The translations under genes and the position numbers were made by a program. A DNA stretch of 64,000 nucleotides from JASHUC01 sp035523875 (GTDB lineage Bacteria > Pseudomonadota > Gammaproteobacteria > Steroidobacterales > Steroidobacteraceae): contig DATKPY010000052.1 of the NCBI GenBank assembly GCA_035523875.1, positions 1 through 64,000 of the forward strand, given 5' to 3'. Under the pieces are notes generated by a model. That model did no database searches and had not been told where the DNA came from. It was given only the letters and a program-made list of their open reading frames with translations. Every line of letters begins with the position of its first letter. Within the stretch, counting starts at the first letter, position 1. Shown piece after piece: positions 51,780-61,488 of this stretch.

Positions 51780-53781
51780 CGCGCTAGTCGTCTTCACGCC
51801 CTCGGGAAAGCGCGGCCGCGTCGCGCTCGGCACACCGCTCCTTGCGGTCGCCCGTGCGCTCGGCGTCGATGTCGATTCGGTCTGCGGCGGCCGGGGTCTG
51901 TGCGGTCGCTGCGAGGTGCTCGTCATGGAGGGCGATTTTGCCAAGCACGGCGTGCAATCGAGCGCGGCGCACCTCACCCCCGTGAGCCCCGTCGAGGAGC
52001 GCTTCGCCGCGCGCCGGCCGCTCGCGGCGGGTCACCGGCTGTCCTGCTCGGCAAAAGTACTCGGGGACCTCGTGATCGACGTTCCCGCGAGCAGCCAGGT
52101 GCACCGCCAGGTCGTGCGCAAGGAGGCCGATGCGCGCGATCTCACGCTCGACCCGGTCGTACGATTGCACGAGGTCGAGGTGGACCGGCCCGACATGCAG
52201 GATCCGGCGAGCGATTTACGCCGTCTCGAGGCGGCGCTGCTGCGCGAGTGGAGCCTGGCCGGCCTCGCCTGCGACGCGGCGGTGCTGCCGGGACTGCAGG
52301 GAGCGCTGCGGCGCGGAGAGTGGAAGGTGACCGTCGCGGTGCGCGGCGGCGCGCGCATCATCGCGGTGTGGCCCGGCTTCCACGAGCGGGCCTACGGGCT
52401 CGCGGTCGACGTGGGCTCGACGACCATTGCGGCGCACCTCTGCGACCTCGCCACGGGCGAGGTGCTCGCCTCGAGCGGTGCCATGAACCCGCAGATCCGC
52501 TTCGGCGAGGACCTCATGAGCCGGGTGTCCTACGCGATGATGAACCCGGGCGGCGCGCGTGAGCTCACCGTCGCAGTGCGCGGAGCCTTGAGCGCGCTCG
52601 CGGCGCAGGTGGCCGAGCGCGCAGGCATCGACGCAGGCGATATCCTGGAGATGACGCTGGTCGGCAATCCGATCATGCATCACCTCGTCCTCGGCATCGA
52701 TCCGGTCGAGCTCGGCGGCGCACCGTTCGCGCTCGCGGTCGACAGCTCCGTCACCGTGGCGGCGTGTGACTTGGAGCTCGCGCTGCATCCGGGCGCAAGC
52801 GTCTACGTTCTGCCGTGCATTGCCGGACACGTCGGGGCGGACACGGCCGGCATGATTCTCGCGGAGCGGCCCGATCTGAGCGACGAGATGACGCTCCTCG
52901 TCGATGTCGGCACCAACGCCGAGATCGTGCTCGGTCACCGCGGGCGGCTGCTCGCCTGCTCGAGTCCCACGGGCCCGGCATTCGAGGGAGCACAGGTGAG
53001 CTGCGGCCAGCGGGCCGCTCCCGGAGCCATCGAGCGCGTGCGGATCGATCCCACGACGCTCGAGCCTCGCTTCAAGGTCATCGGCTGCGAGCTGTGGTCC
53101 GATGAGCCGGGATTCGCAGGCGCCGCCACCCACACGGGCATCAACGGGGTCTGCGGCTCCGGCATCATCGAGGCGATCGCGGAGATGTACCTGGCCGGCA
53201 TCATCGATGCGGATGGTGCCTTCGACGGTGAGCTCGCGGCCCGCACCGAGCGCGTGGTCCCGAACGGACGCACGTTCGCCTATGTCTTGCACCAGGGCGA
53301 GATGCGCCTCGCCATCACGCAGAACGACGTGCGCGCGATCCAGCTTGCCAAGGCGGCGCTCCATGCGGGTGCGCGCCTGCTCATGGAGCGCATGGGCGTG
53401 GAGCGCGTCGATCGCATCCGCTTGGCCGGCGCATTCGGCAGCCACATCGATGTGCGCCACGCCATGGTGCTCGGCATGATTCCCGACTGCGACCTGGCGC
53501 ACGTTCGGGCCGCGGGCAACGCCGCGGGCACGGGGGCGCGCATCGCGCTCCTCGATGCAAGCGCGCGCACGACCATCGAGCAGCTCGTCCGTCGCGTGGA
53601 GAAGGTGGAGACGGCAATCGAGCCGCGCTTTCAGCACCACTTCGTCGAGGCCATGGCGATTCCGCACAAGACCGCCGAGTATCCGAATCTGCGGCGCGTG
53701 ATGCCCCTGCCCGCGGGCGAGCGCCCGGCAGGCGCCGCCGCCGTGCCAGCCCGCCGGCGGGCACGGAGACGTGCGCTTTGA
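51769..53781 (+). CDS. Reductive activator of corrinoid protein (RACo-type, 2Fe-2S plus ASKHA ATPase)
   Basis: A 670-residue protein. The N-terminal plant-type [2Fe-2S] domain has C39-x5-C45-x2-C48 and a fourth cysteine C93 (VCGGRGLCGRC ... LSCSAK). A linker and the RACo ASKHA domain follow (LAVDVGSTTIAAHLCDLATG, EMTLLVDVGTNAEIVLG, RIRLAGAFGSHIDVRHAMVLGMIPD). Such proteins use ATP to reduce inactive Co(II) corrinoid to Co(I). The GTG at 51769 is likely; an in-frame GTG at 51730 is an alternative. It completes the methyl-transfer operon and ends 18 bp before the convergent MttB gene. Its presence in an apparently aerobic genome suggests frequent oxidation of the cofactor. Confidence 0.88.
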   Translation: MSHDALVVFTPSGKRGRVALGTPLLAVARALGVDVDSVCGGRGLCGRCEVLVMEGDFAKHGVQSSAAHLTPVSPVEERFAARRPLAAGHRLSCSAKVLGDLVIDVPASSQVHRQVVRKEADARDLTLDPVVRLHEVEVDRPDMQDPASDLRRLEAALLREWSLAGLACDAAVLPGLQGALRRGEWKVTVAVRGGARIIAVWPGFHERAYGLAVDVGSTTIAAHLCDLATGEVLASSGAMNPQIRFGEDLMSRVSYAMMNPGGARELTVAVRGALSALAAQVAERAGIDAGDILEMTLVGNPIMHHLVLGIDPVELGGAPFALAVDSSVTVAACDLELALHPGASVYVLPCIAGHVGADTAGMILAERPDLSDEMTLLVDVGTNAEIVLGHRGRLLACSSPTGPAFEGAQVSCGQRAAPGAIERVRIDPTTLEPRFKVIGCELWSDEPGFAGAATHTGINGVCGSGIIEAIAEMYLAGIIDADGAFDGELAARTERVVPNGRTFAYVLHQGEMRLAITQNDVRAIQLAKAALHAGARLLMERMGVERVDRIRLAGAFGSHIDVRHAMVLGMIPDCDLAHVRAAGNAAGTGARIALLDASARTTIEQLVRRVEKVETAIEPRFQHHFVEAMAIPHKTAEYPNLRRVMPLPAGERPAGAAAVPARRRARRRAL

Positions 53782-53799
53782 GCGCGTGAGCGATCGGCC

Positions 53800-55398
53800 C
53801 TAGACGTTGGAATCGGGGAAGGCGGCCTTGCGGCGATTCATGTAGTCCTGCAACGCCTCGTCCACCGCGGGATCGAGCGGCGGAGGCTCGTAGGCGGCGA
53901 GCTGCTTCTTGTAGAGTGCGTTCGCGCGCTGCGCCATATCGGCCGCGCCTTCTGCCTCCCACTGCTCGAAGCTGTTGTTGTCCGCGAGCGGGGAGCGGTA
54001 GAACGCCGTCTCGAAGTTCGCCTGCGTGTGCGCGCAGCCGAGGAAATGCTTTCCCGGACCCACCTCGCGGATCGCATCGAGCGCCTGGCCATTCTCGGAG
54101 AGATCGACGCCGGCAAGCAGCGTGTGCATCATCCCGGCCTGATCGGCGTCCATCACGAACTTCTCATAGCCCATGGCGAGTCCGCCCTCGAGCCAGCCCG
54201 CCGTGTGCAGCACAAAGTTGACGCCGGCGAGGCAGGTGGGGAGGAGCGTGTTCGCGGATTCGTAGGCCGCCTGCGCATCGGGAATCTTCGAGGCGCAGAG
54301 GGCGCCTCCGGAGCGAAATGGCAGTCCGAGCCGGCGCGCGAGCGCAGCCATCACGTAGAGAACCAGTGCCGGTTCCGGAGTGCCGAATGTCGGTGCGCCG
54401 GACTGCATCGAGAGCGACGAGGCGAAGCTTCCGAGCACCATCGGTGCGCCGGGGTTGAGCAGCTGGATGAGCGCCAGGCCCGCGAGGGCTTCAGCAAGCG
54501 TCTGAGCGACGGTGCCGGCCACGGTGACCGGCGACATGGCTCCGGCCAGGATGAACGGCGTCACGATGCAAGCTTGGTTGGCGCGTGCATAGACCTTGAG
54601 CGCGCCGAGCATCGTCGCATCGTAAGTCATCGGGGAATTGACGTTGATGAGGCTGATGACCGCGGTGCGTGGTCTGCCGCTTGCCGGCTCGATGAAGTCC
54701 TCGCCGAGCAGGATCCGCGCCATCTCCACCGTGTCACGCGCGCGCTCCGGATGAGTCACCGAGCCCATGAAGGGCTTGTCGCTCCACTTGATATGGCTGT
54801 AGACCATGTCGAGGTGGCGCTTGTTGACCGGCAGATCGACCGGCTCACAGATGGTGCCGCCGGAGTGGTGGAGCGCGGGGGCGAGATAGGCGAGCTTGAC
54901 GAAGTTGCGGAAGTCCTCGATCCGCGCGTAGCGGCGCCCCTCATCGAGGTTGCGCACGAACGGCGAGCCGTAGGCGGGGGCGAAGACGGTGTTGTGCCCG
55001 CCGATTAAGACGTTGCGGGCGCGGTTGCGTGCGACCTGCGTGAACTCACTCGGCGCGGATCTGCGGATGATCGTGCGGCACATCTCGCGCGGAAAGCGCA
55101 CCCGCTCGCCGTTCACGTCCGCGCCGGCCTGGCGCCAGATCTCGAGCACCTCCGGGTCCTCGCGAAAATCGATGCCGACATCCGCGAGGATGTCATCGGC
55201 GTTCGACTCGAGGAGGGCGAGTCCCTCGGGTCCGAGGACCTCGTAGCAGGGAATTCTGCGCGTGATGTAGGGGGTTGAGACCGCTGCGCGCGCCGCGCGC
55301 GCCGCGCGCTTGGCCTCGCGGCCGCTCGGTCTGCGGTGCCGCACGGGCTGATCGGGCTCTTGATCCATGGGCAACTCCTCGCCGGTCCGGTCACTCAT
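53800..55398 (-). CDS. MttB-superfamily methyltransferase, non-pyrrolysine (copy 2, MtgB-like)
   Basis: A 532-residue PF06253 protein without in-frame amber codon. Landmarks are ADVGIDFREDPEVLEIWRQAGADV, LINVNSPMTYDATMLGALKVYARANQACIVTPFILAGAMSPVTVAGTVAQ and the C-terminal HFLGCAHTQANFETAFYRSPLADNNSFEQWEAEG. A basic Ala/Arg-rich N-terminal stretch (GREAKRAARAARAAV) derives from a GCGCGCC-rich repeat. It overlaps the upstream dimethylglycine-dehydrogenase-like gene by ATGA and faces the corrinoid operon. This placement makes glycine betaine, giving dimethylglycine for the neighbouring enzyme, the leading substrate guess. Copy 1 is at 23502. Confidence 0.88.
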   Translation of the reverse strand: MSDRTGEELPMDQEPDQPVRHRRPSGREAKRAARAARAAVSTPYITRRIPCYEVLGPEGLALLESNADDILADVGIDFREDPEVLEIWRQAGADVNGERVRFPREMCRTIIRRSAPSEFTQVARNRARNVLIGGHNTVFAPAYGSPFVRNLDEGRRYARIEDFRNFVKLAYLAPALHHSGGTICEPVDLPVNKRHLDMVYSHIKWSDKPFMGSVTHPERARDTVEMARILLGEDFIEPASGRPRTAVISLINVNSPMTYDATMLGALKVYARANQACIVTPFILAGAMSPVTVAGTVAQTLAEALAGLALIQLLNPGAPMVLGSFASSLSMQSGAPTFGTPEPALVLYVMAALARRLGLPFRSGGALCASKIPDAQAAYESANTLLPTCLAGVNFVLHTAGWLEGGLAMGYEKFVMDADQAGMMHTLLAGVDLSENGQALDAIREVGPGKHFLGCAHTQANFETAFYRSPLADNNSFEQWEAEGAADMAQRANALYKKQLAAYEPPPLDPAVDEALQDYMNRRKAAFPDSNV

Positions 55399-57851
55399 GC
55401 GCGCAGGTCGCGGTTCGCGGGATCGTAGGGTGAGTCCGGGAGCACCGTCGCGGGCTTGCGCTCGCCCAAGATCTCGATCTCCAGTTGGGTGCCGACCGCG
55501 GCGAAATCCGGCTCCACGTAGCCGATCGCGAGACTCTTGCCGAGGGTATGCCCGAAGTAGCCGGAGCTCGTGCGGCCGATGAGGCGACCGCGCGCGTAGA
55601 GCGGCTCGTTGCCGAGCGGGTCGGCGTCAGAGATCTCGTGCACCTCGAGCGTCGCAAAGCGGTGCGGCACGCCGTGAGCGAGCTGGCGCGCGAGCGCCGC
55701 CTTGCCGATGAAGTCCTTCTGCTCCATGCGCACGAAGCGCTCCAGGCCGGCTTCGAGCGGCGTGTAATCGCGGGTGAGATCGCTCCCCCACATGCGGTAG
55801 GACTTCTCGATGCGCATCGATTCCATCGCGCGCATGCCGATCATGCCGATGCCGAATTCGGCGCCCGCATCGAGCAGGGCATCGAACAGGTGGTGCGCGT
55901 ACTCGATCGGGAAGTGCAGCTCCCACCCGAGCGTGCCCACGAAGTTCACGCGCAGCACGTACACGTTCGTCGCGAGGCCGACCTCGCCGATGCGCCCGGT
56001 GAGCCACGGGAAGGAGGCGTTGTCGAGCGGCGTCGCGGCGAGCTTGGCGAGCACCTCGCGCGAGCGCGGCCCGCCCACCACGAAGCAGCCGCGCGCCGTC
56101 GTGACGTTGGCGAGCCGCACCGAGCCGTCGTGCGGGCATCGCGCGGCGAGATATGCGCTGTCGTAGCGCTCCGCTGCACCGGAGCTCACCACGTAGAACC
56201 GATCGTCCGCGATTCGCGTGATCGTGAATTCCGAGCGGATGCCGCCGCGCGCGGTGAGCGCGTGCGAGAGGGCCATGCGGCCGGTCTTCATCGGCACCTT
56301 GTTCGCGACGAGCCCATCGAGCCAGGCCTCGGCGCCCGCGCCGCTCACCTCGTGCTTGGTGAACGGGGTGAGGTCGATCAGGCCCACCCGCGCGCGCATG
56401 CAGCGCACCTCGTTCCCCACGTGCGCAAAATAATTGGAGCGCCGGAAGCTCCAGCGATCCGCGCGCTCGACGCCCTGCGGCGCGAACCAGTTGGCGCGCT
56501 CCCAGCCGTAGCGCTGGCCCCAGACCGCGCCCAAGCGATCGAGCTTGTCGTACACCGGGCTCGTCTTCGCCGGGCGGGCAGCTTCACGCTCCTCGTCCGG
56601 AAAGTGAATGGTGAAGACGTTGCGGTAGGTTTCCTCGTTCTTGGCGATCAGATAGCCGCGGCCAGCGTAGGCGCCGAAGCGGCGCGGGTCGACGGCGAGC
56701 ATGTCGATGCCCGGCTCACCCTCCACGATCCATTCGGCGAGCTGCCAGCCCGCTCCGCCCGCCGCGGTGATCCCGAAGCTGTGTCCTTCATTGAGCCAGA
56801 TGTTCGGTGCGTTCCAGGCCGGACCGATGAGGGGGCTGCCATCGGGCGTGTAGGCGATCGGACCATTGACGACGTCGCGAATGCCGCAGTGCTCGAGGGC
56901 GGGCACGCGCCGGCAGGCTGCCTCCACGTGCGGCAGGAGCCGCTCGAGATCCCCCTCGAACAGGCTCTTGCCGAACCACTCGGGCACACCGTCCGCGAAG
57001 CGCGCGGGCGCGCCGCGCTCGTACGGTCCCAGAATCCATCCCATGCGCTCCTCGCGCAGGTAATAGGACTGGTCGGACTCGCGCAGCACTGCGAGCTCCC
57101 GGCCGCCGCCGCGCCGATACGCTTCGAGCTCGGGCGAGGTGTCGTACACGATGTACTGGTGCTCGACCGGGATCGCGGGCACATCGAGCCCGATCAGCCG
57201 CCCGGTCTGGCGCGCATAGTTGCCGGTCGCGAGCACGACGTGCTCGGCAAGGATGTCCCCGCGCGTCGTGCGTACCTTCCACTCACCGCCCGCCGTGCGC
57301 TCGAGCGCGATCATCTCGGTATGCTCGTTGATCTCGGCACCGCGGCTGCGCGCACCCTTGCGCAGCGCCATGGTGAGGTCGGCCGGCGCGATATGGCCGT
57401 CGTCGGGATGGTAGAGCGCGCCGATGATCGCCGGGGTCGCACCGCTCCCTCCGAGCTCGATCAGCGGCCAGAGCTCCTTCACCTCGCGGGCGCTCACGAT
57501 GCGAAACGGCACGCCGATCGTGTTCGCCGTCCCGCAGTACTTGTGGTACTCGTCCATCCGGTCCCGGCAGGTCGCAAGCCGCAGGTTCCCGGTGACGCGA
57601 AAGCTCACGTCCTGCCCCGTCTCGGCGGGCAGACGCTTGTAGAGATCGACGGAGTACTTATGCAGCTGACCGACGGTATAGCTCATGTTGAACAGCGGCA
57701 GCAGGCCCGCCGCATGCCAGGTCGAGCCGGCCGTGAGCTCGGCACGCTCGATCAGCGCCACGTCCGACCAGCCCTTGTGGGTGAGATGGTAAAGCGTGCT
57801 CACGCCGACCACGCCGCCTCCCACCACGACCACCCGCGCATGAGTCTTCAT
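55395..57851 (-). CDS. Dimethylglycine-dehydrogenase-like flavoprotein (copy 3)
   Basis: An 818-residue FAD plus GcvT enzyme. It has GGGVVG (11-16) and H46 in AGSTWHAAGL, with VEHQYIVYDTSPELEAYR in the flavin domain. The folate domain shows RVNFVGTLGWELHFPIEYAHHLFDALLDAG and SMRIEKSYRMWGSDLTRDYTPLEAGL, close to mammalian dimethylglycine dehydrogenase. It is more distant from copies 1 and 2 than they are from each other, and looks the most like a true dimethylglycine dehydrogenase. It lies between soxG and the MttB gene on the same strand and overlaps the latter. Confidence 0.87.
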   Translation of the reverse strand: MKTHARVVVVGGGVVGVSTLYHLTHKGWSDVALIERAELTAGSTWHAAGLLPLFNMSYTVGQLHKYSVDLYKRLPAETGQDVSFRVTGNLRLATCRDRMDEYHKYCGTANTIGVPFRIVSAREVKELWPLIELGGSGATPAIIGALYHPDDGHIAPADLTMALRKGARSRGAEINEHTEMIALERTAGGEWKVRTTRGDILAEHVVLATGNYARQTGRLIGLDVPAIPVEHQYIVYDTSPELEAYRRGGGRELAVLRESDQSYYLREERMGWILGPYERGAPARFADGVPEWFGKSLFEGDLERLLPHVEAACRRVPALEHCGIRDVVNGPIAYTPDGSPLIGPAWNAPNIWLNEGHSFGITAAGGAGWQLAEWIVEGEPGIDMLAVDPRRFGAYAGRGYLIAKNEETYRNVFTIHFPDEEREAARPAKTSPVYDKLDRLGAVWGQRYGWERANWFAPQGVERADRWSFRRSNYFAHVGNEVRCMRARVGLIDLTPFTKHEVSGAGAEAWLDGLVANKVPMKTGRMALSHALTARGGIRSEFTITRIADDRFYVVSSGAAERYDSAYLAARCPHDGSVRLANVTTARGCFVVGGPRSREVLAKLAATPLDNASFPWLTGRIGEVGLATNVYVLRVNFVGTLGWELHFPIEYAHHLFDALLDAGAEFGIGMIGMRAMESMRIEKSYRMWGSDLTRDYTPLEAGLERFVRMEQKDFIGKAALARQLAHGVPHRFATLEVHEISDADPLGNEPLYARGRLIGRTSSGYFGHTLGKSLAIGYVEPDFAAVGTQLEIEILGERKPATVLPDSPYDPANRDLRA

Positions 57852-57935
57852 GGGCCTAGTCTAGGTGCGGCCGTCCACCCGAGGTATCGAAAAGCGACGG
57901 CGACGGATCTGCGAGCGACCGGCGGCGCGCTCCGC

Positions 57936-58490
57936 TCACCCGGAGATCTCGAGCTCGCTCGCCGCTTCCGCGAGAAACCCTGAGACATAGCTCGTGAACG
58001 AGCGCCCCACCTCCAGGTGGAAGCGCGTCTCGCCCGTACGCCAGAGCACGATCTCGGCTTTCGCGAGCACGGTTCGCGTGCACATGCCCGGCGGGAAGGC
58101 GCTGCGATCGAGATCGAGCGGGCACCCCGCGGCGAGAACGGTCGTCGCGTGCAGTCCACTCACTTCGAGGGCGATCTGCCGCTCGCTCACATCGACGAGC
58201 GCGTGCGCCGCGCCCACGAGCGCCTCGCGCAGTGCCGCCGCGGTCGGCGCGGCGAGCGCTCGGGGCATCAGAAGCAGCCGCTCGTCGGGTCCGAGCCAGA
58301 GCACCGCGCGCTCGCCGTCGACGGTGGCGCGACAGGCGCGCTCGGGCATCGCGAGGTGCAAGGCGACGCCGGCACGCTCCAGCGCCGCGGGCGCACCGCG
58401 CAGCGTCAACCGGTAGAGCGGCGGCAGCGCGCGCACCACGGCGTTCTCGAGGACCTGCACGATGTGGCGCGAATGGGAGAGATCAGGCAT
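57936..58490 (-). CDS. soxG: Sarcosine oxidase gamma subunit (copy 2)
   Basis: A 184-residue small subunit. AVLWLGPDERLLLMP, VDVSERQIALEVSGLHATTVLAAGCPLDLDRSAFPPGMCTRTVLAKAEIVLWRTG and FHLEVGRSFTSYVSGFLAEAA are the conserved gamma-subunit segments. Its ATG overlaps the end of soxA by 8 bp. It closes the second B-D-A-G operon; 84 bp later the dimethylglycine-dehydrogenase-like gene begins. Confidence 0.88.
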   Translation of the reverse strand: MPDLSHSRHIVQVLENAVVRALPPLYRLTLRGAPAALERAGVALHLAMPERACRATVDGERAVLWLGPDERLLLMPRALAAPTAAALREALVGAAHALVDVSERQIALEVSGLHATTVLAAGCPLDLDRSAFPPGMCTRTVLAKAEIVLWRTGETRFHLEVGRSFTSYVSGFLAEAASELEISG

Positions 58491-61488
58491 GCAGGCGCGC
58501 GCCCTCGCGGTCGTAGAAGATGGGAGTAGTCACCTCGACCGGCACGGCGCCGTCGCGCGTTTGCGCGAGCAACCGCTCGCCCACGCGGCGGCGTCCGCCC
58601 GCGACGAGCCCAAGGGCGATCGAGCGGCGCAGGACCGCACTCGCGTAGGCGGAGGTGACGTGACCGAGCGTCGGCAGCGGCGGCGGGGATGCACGCTCGA
58701 TCAGCTGCGCGCCTTCCGCGAGCACCCGTTCCGGCTCGACGGTCAGGAGTCCGACGAGTTGCTTGCGATTCGCATCCGCCATGGCCGCACGCCGGAGCGA
58801 GCGCTTGCCGAGAAAGTCGACTTTGTCCTTGCCGATCGCCCACGCGAGTCCCGCATCATCGGGCGTGACGGTCCCATCGGCATCCTGGCCCACGATGATG
58901 TAGCCCTTCTCCGCGCGCAGCACGTGCATGGCCTCGGTCCCGTAGGCACTGATGCCGTGCGCCTCTCCGGCCTGGTGAACGGCCTCCCAGGCCGCGAGGC
59001 CGAAGTCGGCCGGGACGTTCACCTCGAATCCCAGCTCGCCGGTGAAGCTGACGCGGCAGACTAGCGCCGGTATCCCGCAAAACCGTGCAAGCGCGGCGCT
59101 CATGTGCGGCAGTGCGGGCGCGGACAGGTCGATGTCTTCCACAAGACCCGCCAGCACCTGCCGTGCGCGGGGTCCTTGCACCGCGATCACCGCCCATTGC
59201 TCGGTGGTGGAGGTGAGCCAGACTTTCAGATCGGGCCATTCGGTCTGCGCGTAGTCCTCCATGAGCGCGAGCACTCGCGCCGCACCGCCGGTTGTCGTCG
59301 TGACGTGGAAGCGATCCGCCGCGAGTCGGGCGATGACGCCATCGTCGAAGATGAACCCGTCGTCGCGCAGCAGCAGGCCGTAGCGGCAACGGCCGACCGG
59401 GAGCTTTGCGAGCGCGTTCACATACAGCCGGTCGAGAAACACGGCCGCATCCGGACCCGCGACCTCGATCTTGCCGAGCGTGGATGCATCGAACAGGCCG
59501 CATCGCTCGCGCACCGCGAGGCACTCGCGCGCGACCGCCGCATGCATATCCTCGCCCGGGTGAGCGAAGTAGCGGGCGCGCTTCCACGCGCCCACGTCCT
59601 CGAATGTGGCACCGTGACGCTCGGCCCACGTGTGGATGGGCGTCGTGCGAACCGGATCGAAGAGCGCCTGGCGCGCGACGCCCGCGAAGCTGCCGAAGCT
59701 CACGGGCGTGTAAGGCATGCGAAAGGTCGTGAGTCCGATCGCGGGAATCTCGTGCTGCAACGCTCGAGCGACGATCCCGAGCGCGTTCAGGTTGGAGGTC
59801 TTGCCCTGGTCCGTCGCCATGCCGGTGGTCGTGTAGCGCTTGACGTGCTCGATCGAGCGAAAGCCCTCGCGCGCCGCAAGCGCGAGGTCCTTCACCGTCA
59901 CGTCGTTCTGCCAGTCGACGAATGCCTTCGCGCCGCCCGCATCGCCCGGTTCAACGAGTGCGCCCGCGACCGCGTCGAGCGCGGCGGATGAGGGCAGGGG
60001 GGGCGGCGCGCGCTCAGGTGCTTCACCGGCGAGCCCGATGCGCTCGGCCGCGTTCGCGCCGGCGGCGGCGCCGTCGGCGAGCGCCGCCACAAGATCGAAG
60101 ATGCCGCGGCAGGCGCCCGCACAGCGCACGCGCTCGGCGGGCTCGGCCGGGAGGAAGCACCGGTTGGCCTCGTTCCAGGCGAGCTTGCCGCGCGATTGGG
60201 AGAACAGATGCACGCTCGGGGTGAATCCGCCGGACATGAGCACGAGATCGCAACGAACGCTGCGGACGCGACCGCCCGAGGCTCCCTCGCCGCCGCGCGC
60301 CACACGTACCGCGCGGACGCGCAGGCGCCCGCTGGTGCCGGTCACCCGGGTCGCGAGCTCGATCGGCAATCCGGCGCGCCGCGCCGCCTCCAGATGCAGT
60401 CCTTCCGCACGCGCACGCGCATCGGCAATGAGTGCGATCTCGACGCCGGCTGCGTGCAGCTCGAGCGCGGCTCGGTAGGCCTCGTCGCAGCCGGCCGCGA
60501 CGACCGCGCGGGTGCCTGCGATGACGCCGTAGCGGGCGAGATAGATGCGCGCGGATTCCGCGAGCATGATCCCGGGCCGGTCGTTTCCGGGGAACACGAG
60601 CGGACGCTCGATCGCGCCGGTGGCGAGCACCACCTCCCGTGCGCGCACCTGCCACTGCCGCTCCCGGGGCAGCGGCGGGCGCGGATGGGCAAGATGATCG
60701 GTGATGCGCTCGTTGAGCGCGACCAGGTTGTGCGGGAAGTAGCCGAACGCGGTCGTGCGCGGGAGCAGCCGCACCCGCTCGTTGCGCGCGAGCGCTGCGA
60801 GGGTCTCGGCGAGCCACCTCCAGCCGGGGCGGCCCTCGATGAGCGCAGCCGGCGTGCCCAAGAGCGAGCCGCCGAGCTCCGCTTGCTCGTCGCAGAGGAT
60901 CACGCGGGCCCCGCTCGCCGCCGCCGCCGCCGCCGCCGCGAGGCCGGCCGGGCCGCAGCCGACGACCAGCACGTCGCAGTGGGCGTAGCGTTGCGCATAG
61001 CGATCCGGGTCCGGGCAGGCAGGCGCGCGACCGAGGCCCGCCGCGGCGCGGATGAGCGGCTCGTAGAGCGCTCGCCATGCGCGCGGCGGCCACATGAAGG
61101 TTTTGTAGTAGAACCCCGCCGGCAGAAAGGGCGACAACAGATCGTTCACCGCGGCGGCATCGAAGGCGAGGCTCGGCCAGCGGTTCTGGCTCCTCGCCTC
61201 GAGTCCCTCGTAAAGCTCGACCTGAGTGGCCCGAAGATTGGGCGTCGCGCGCTCATCGTCGCGCCGCACCTCGACGAGCGCGCTCGGCTCCTCGGCACCG
61301 GCCGCGAGAATGCCGCGTGGCCGGTGATACTTGAAGGATCGCCCGACCAGGTGCACACCGTTTGCGAGCAGCGCCGAGGCGAGCGTATCGCCCTGGCAAC
61401 CGGCGAGCGTGCGGCCGTCGAAGCGGAACGCAATGACACGATCGCGATCGATGCGCCCGCCGGCGCGCGTTCTGAAGGGACCGCTCAC
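58483..61488 (-). CDS. soxA: Sarcosine oxidase alpha subunit (copy 2)
   Basis: A 1001-residue subunit with the same order as copy 1. The N-terminal SFKYHRPRGILAAGAEEPSALV is followed by a dinucleotide-binding segment CDVLVVGCGPAGLAAAAAAAASGARVIL. The C-terminal GcvT domain carries VSFTGELGFEVNVPADFG and HVLRAEKGYIIVGQDADGTVTPDDAGLAW. An alanine run in the Rossmann helix is encoded by a (GCC)7 tract. ATG 61488 overlaps the soxD stop. The two SoxA proteins differ at many positions, so they are not a recent duplication. Confidence 0.92.
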   Translation of the reverse strand: MSGPFRTRAGGRIDRDRVIAFRFDGRTLAGCQGDTLASALLANGVHLVGRSFKYHRPRGILAAGAEEPSALVEVRRDDERATPNLRATQVELYEGLEARSQNRWPSLAFDAAAVNDLLSPFLPAGFYYKTFMWPPRAWRALYEPLIRAAAGLGRAPACPDPDRYAQRYAHCDVLVVGCGPAGLAAAAAAAASGARVILCDEQAELGGSLLGTPAALIEGRPGWRWLAETLAALARNERVRLLPRTTAFGYFPHNLVALNERITDHLAHPRPPLPRERQWQVRAREVVLATGAIERPLVFPGNDRPGIMLAESARIYLARYGVIAGTRAVVAAGCDEAYRAALELHAAGVEIALIADARARAEGLHLEAARRAGLPIELATRVTGTSGRLRVRAVRVARGGEGASGGRVRSVRCDLVLMSGGFTPSVHLFSQSRGKLAWNEANRCFLPAEPAERVRCAGACRGIFDLVAALADGAAAGANAAERIGLAGEAPERAPPPLPSSAALDAVAGALVEPGDAGGAKAFVDWQNDVTVKDLALAAREGFRSIEHVKRYTTTGMATDQGKTSNLNALGIVARALQHEIPAIGLTTFRMPYTPVSFGSFAGVARQALFDPVRTTPIHTWAERHGATFEDVGAWKRARYFAHPGEDMHAAVARECLAVRERCGLFDASTLGKIEVAGPDAAVFLDRLYVNALAKLPVGRCRYGLLLRDDGFIFDDGVIARLAADRFHVTTTTGGAARVLALMEDYAQTEWPDLKVWLTSTTEQWAVIAVQGPRARQVLAGLVEDIDLSAPALPHMSAALARFCGIPALVCRVSFTGELGFEVNVPADFGLAAWEAVHQAGEAHGISAYGTEAMHVLRAEKGYIIVGQDADGTVTPDDAGLAWAIGKDKVDFLGKRSLRRAAMADANRKQLVGLLTVEPERVLAEGAQLIERASPPPLPTLGHVTSAYASAVLRRSIALGLVAGGRRRVGERLLAQTRDGAVPVEVTTPIFYDREGARLHA
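60917..60937. repeat. (GCC)7 trinucleotide tract inside soxA copy 2
   Basis: Seven uninterrupted GCC units on the plus strand (GGC on the coding strand, read in a shifted phase as alanine codons) encode an alanine run in the helix after the nucleotide-binding loop of SoxA. Copy 1 has a mixed AAALRLGSS helix at this place. The tract stays in frame and could vary by slippage in units of one residue. Confidence 0.7.
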
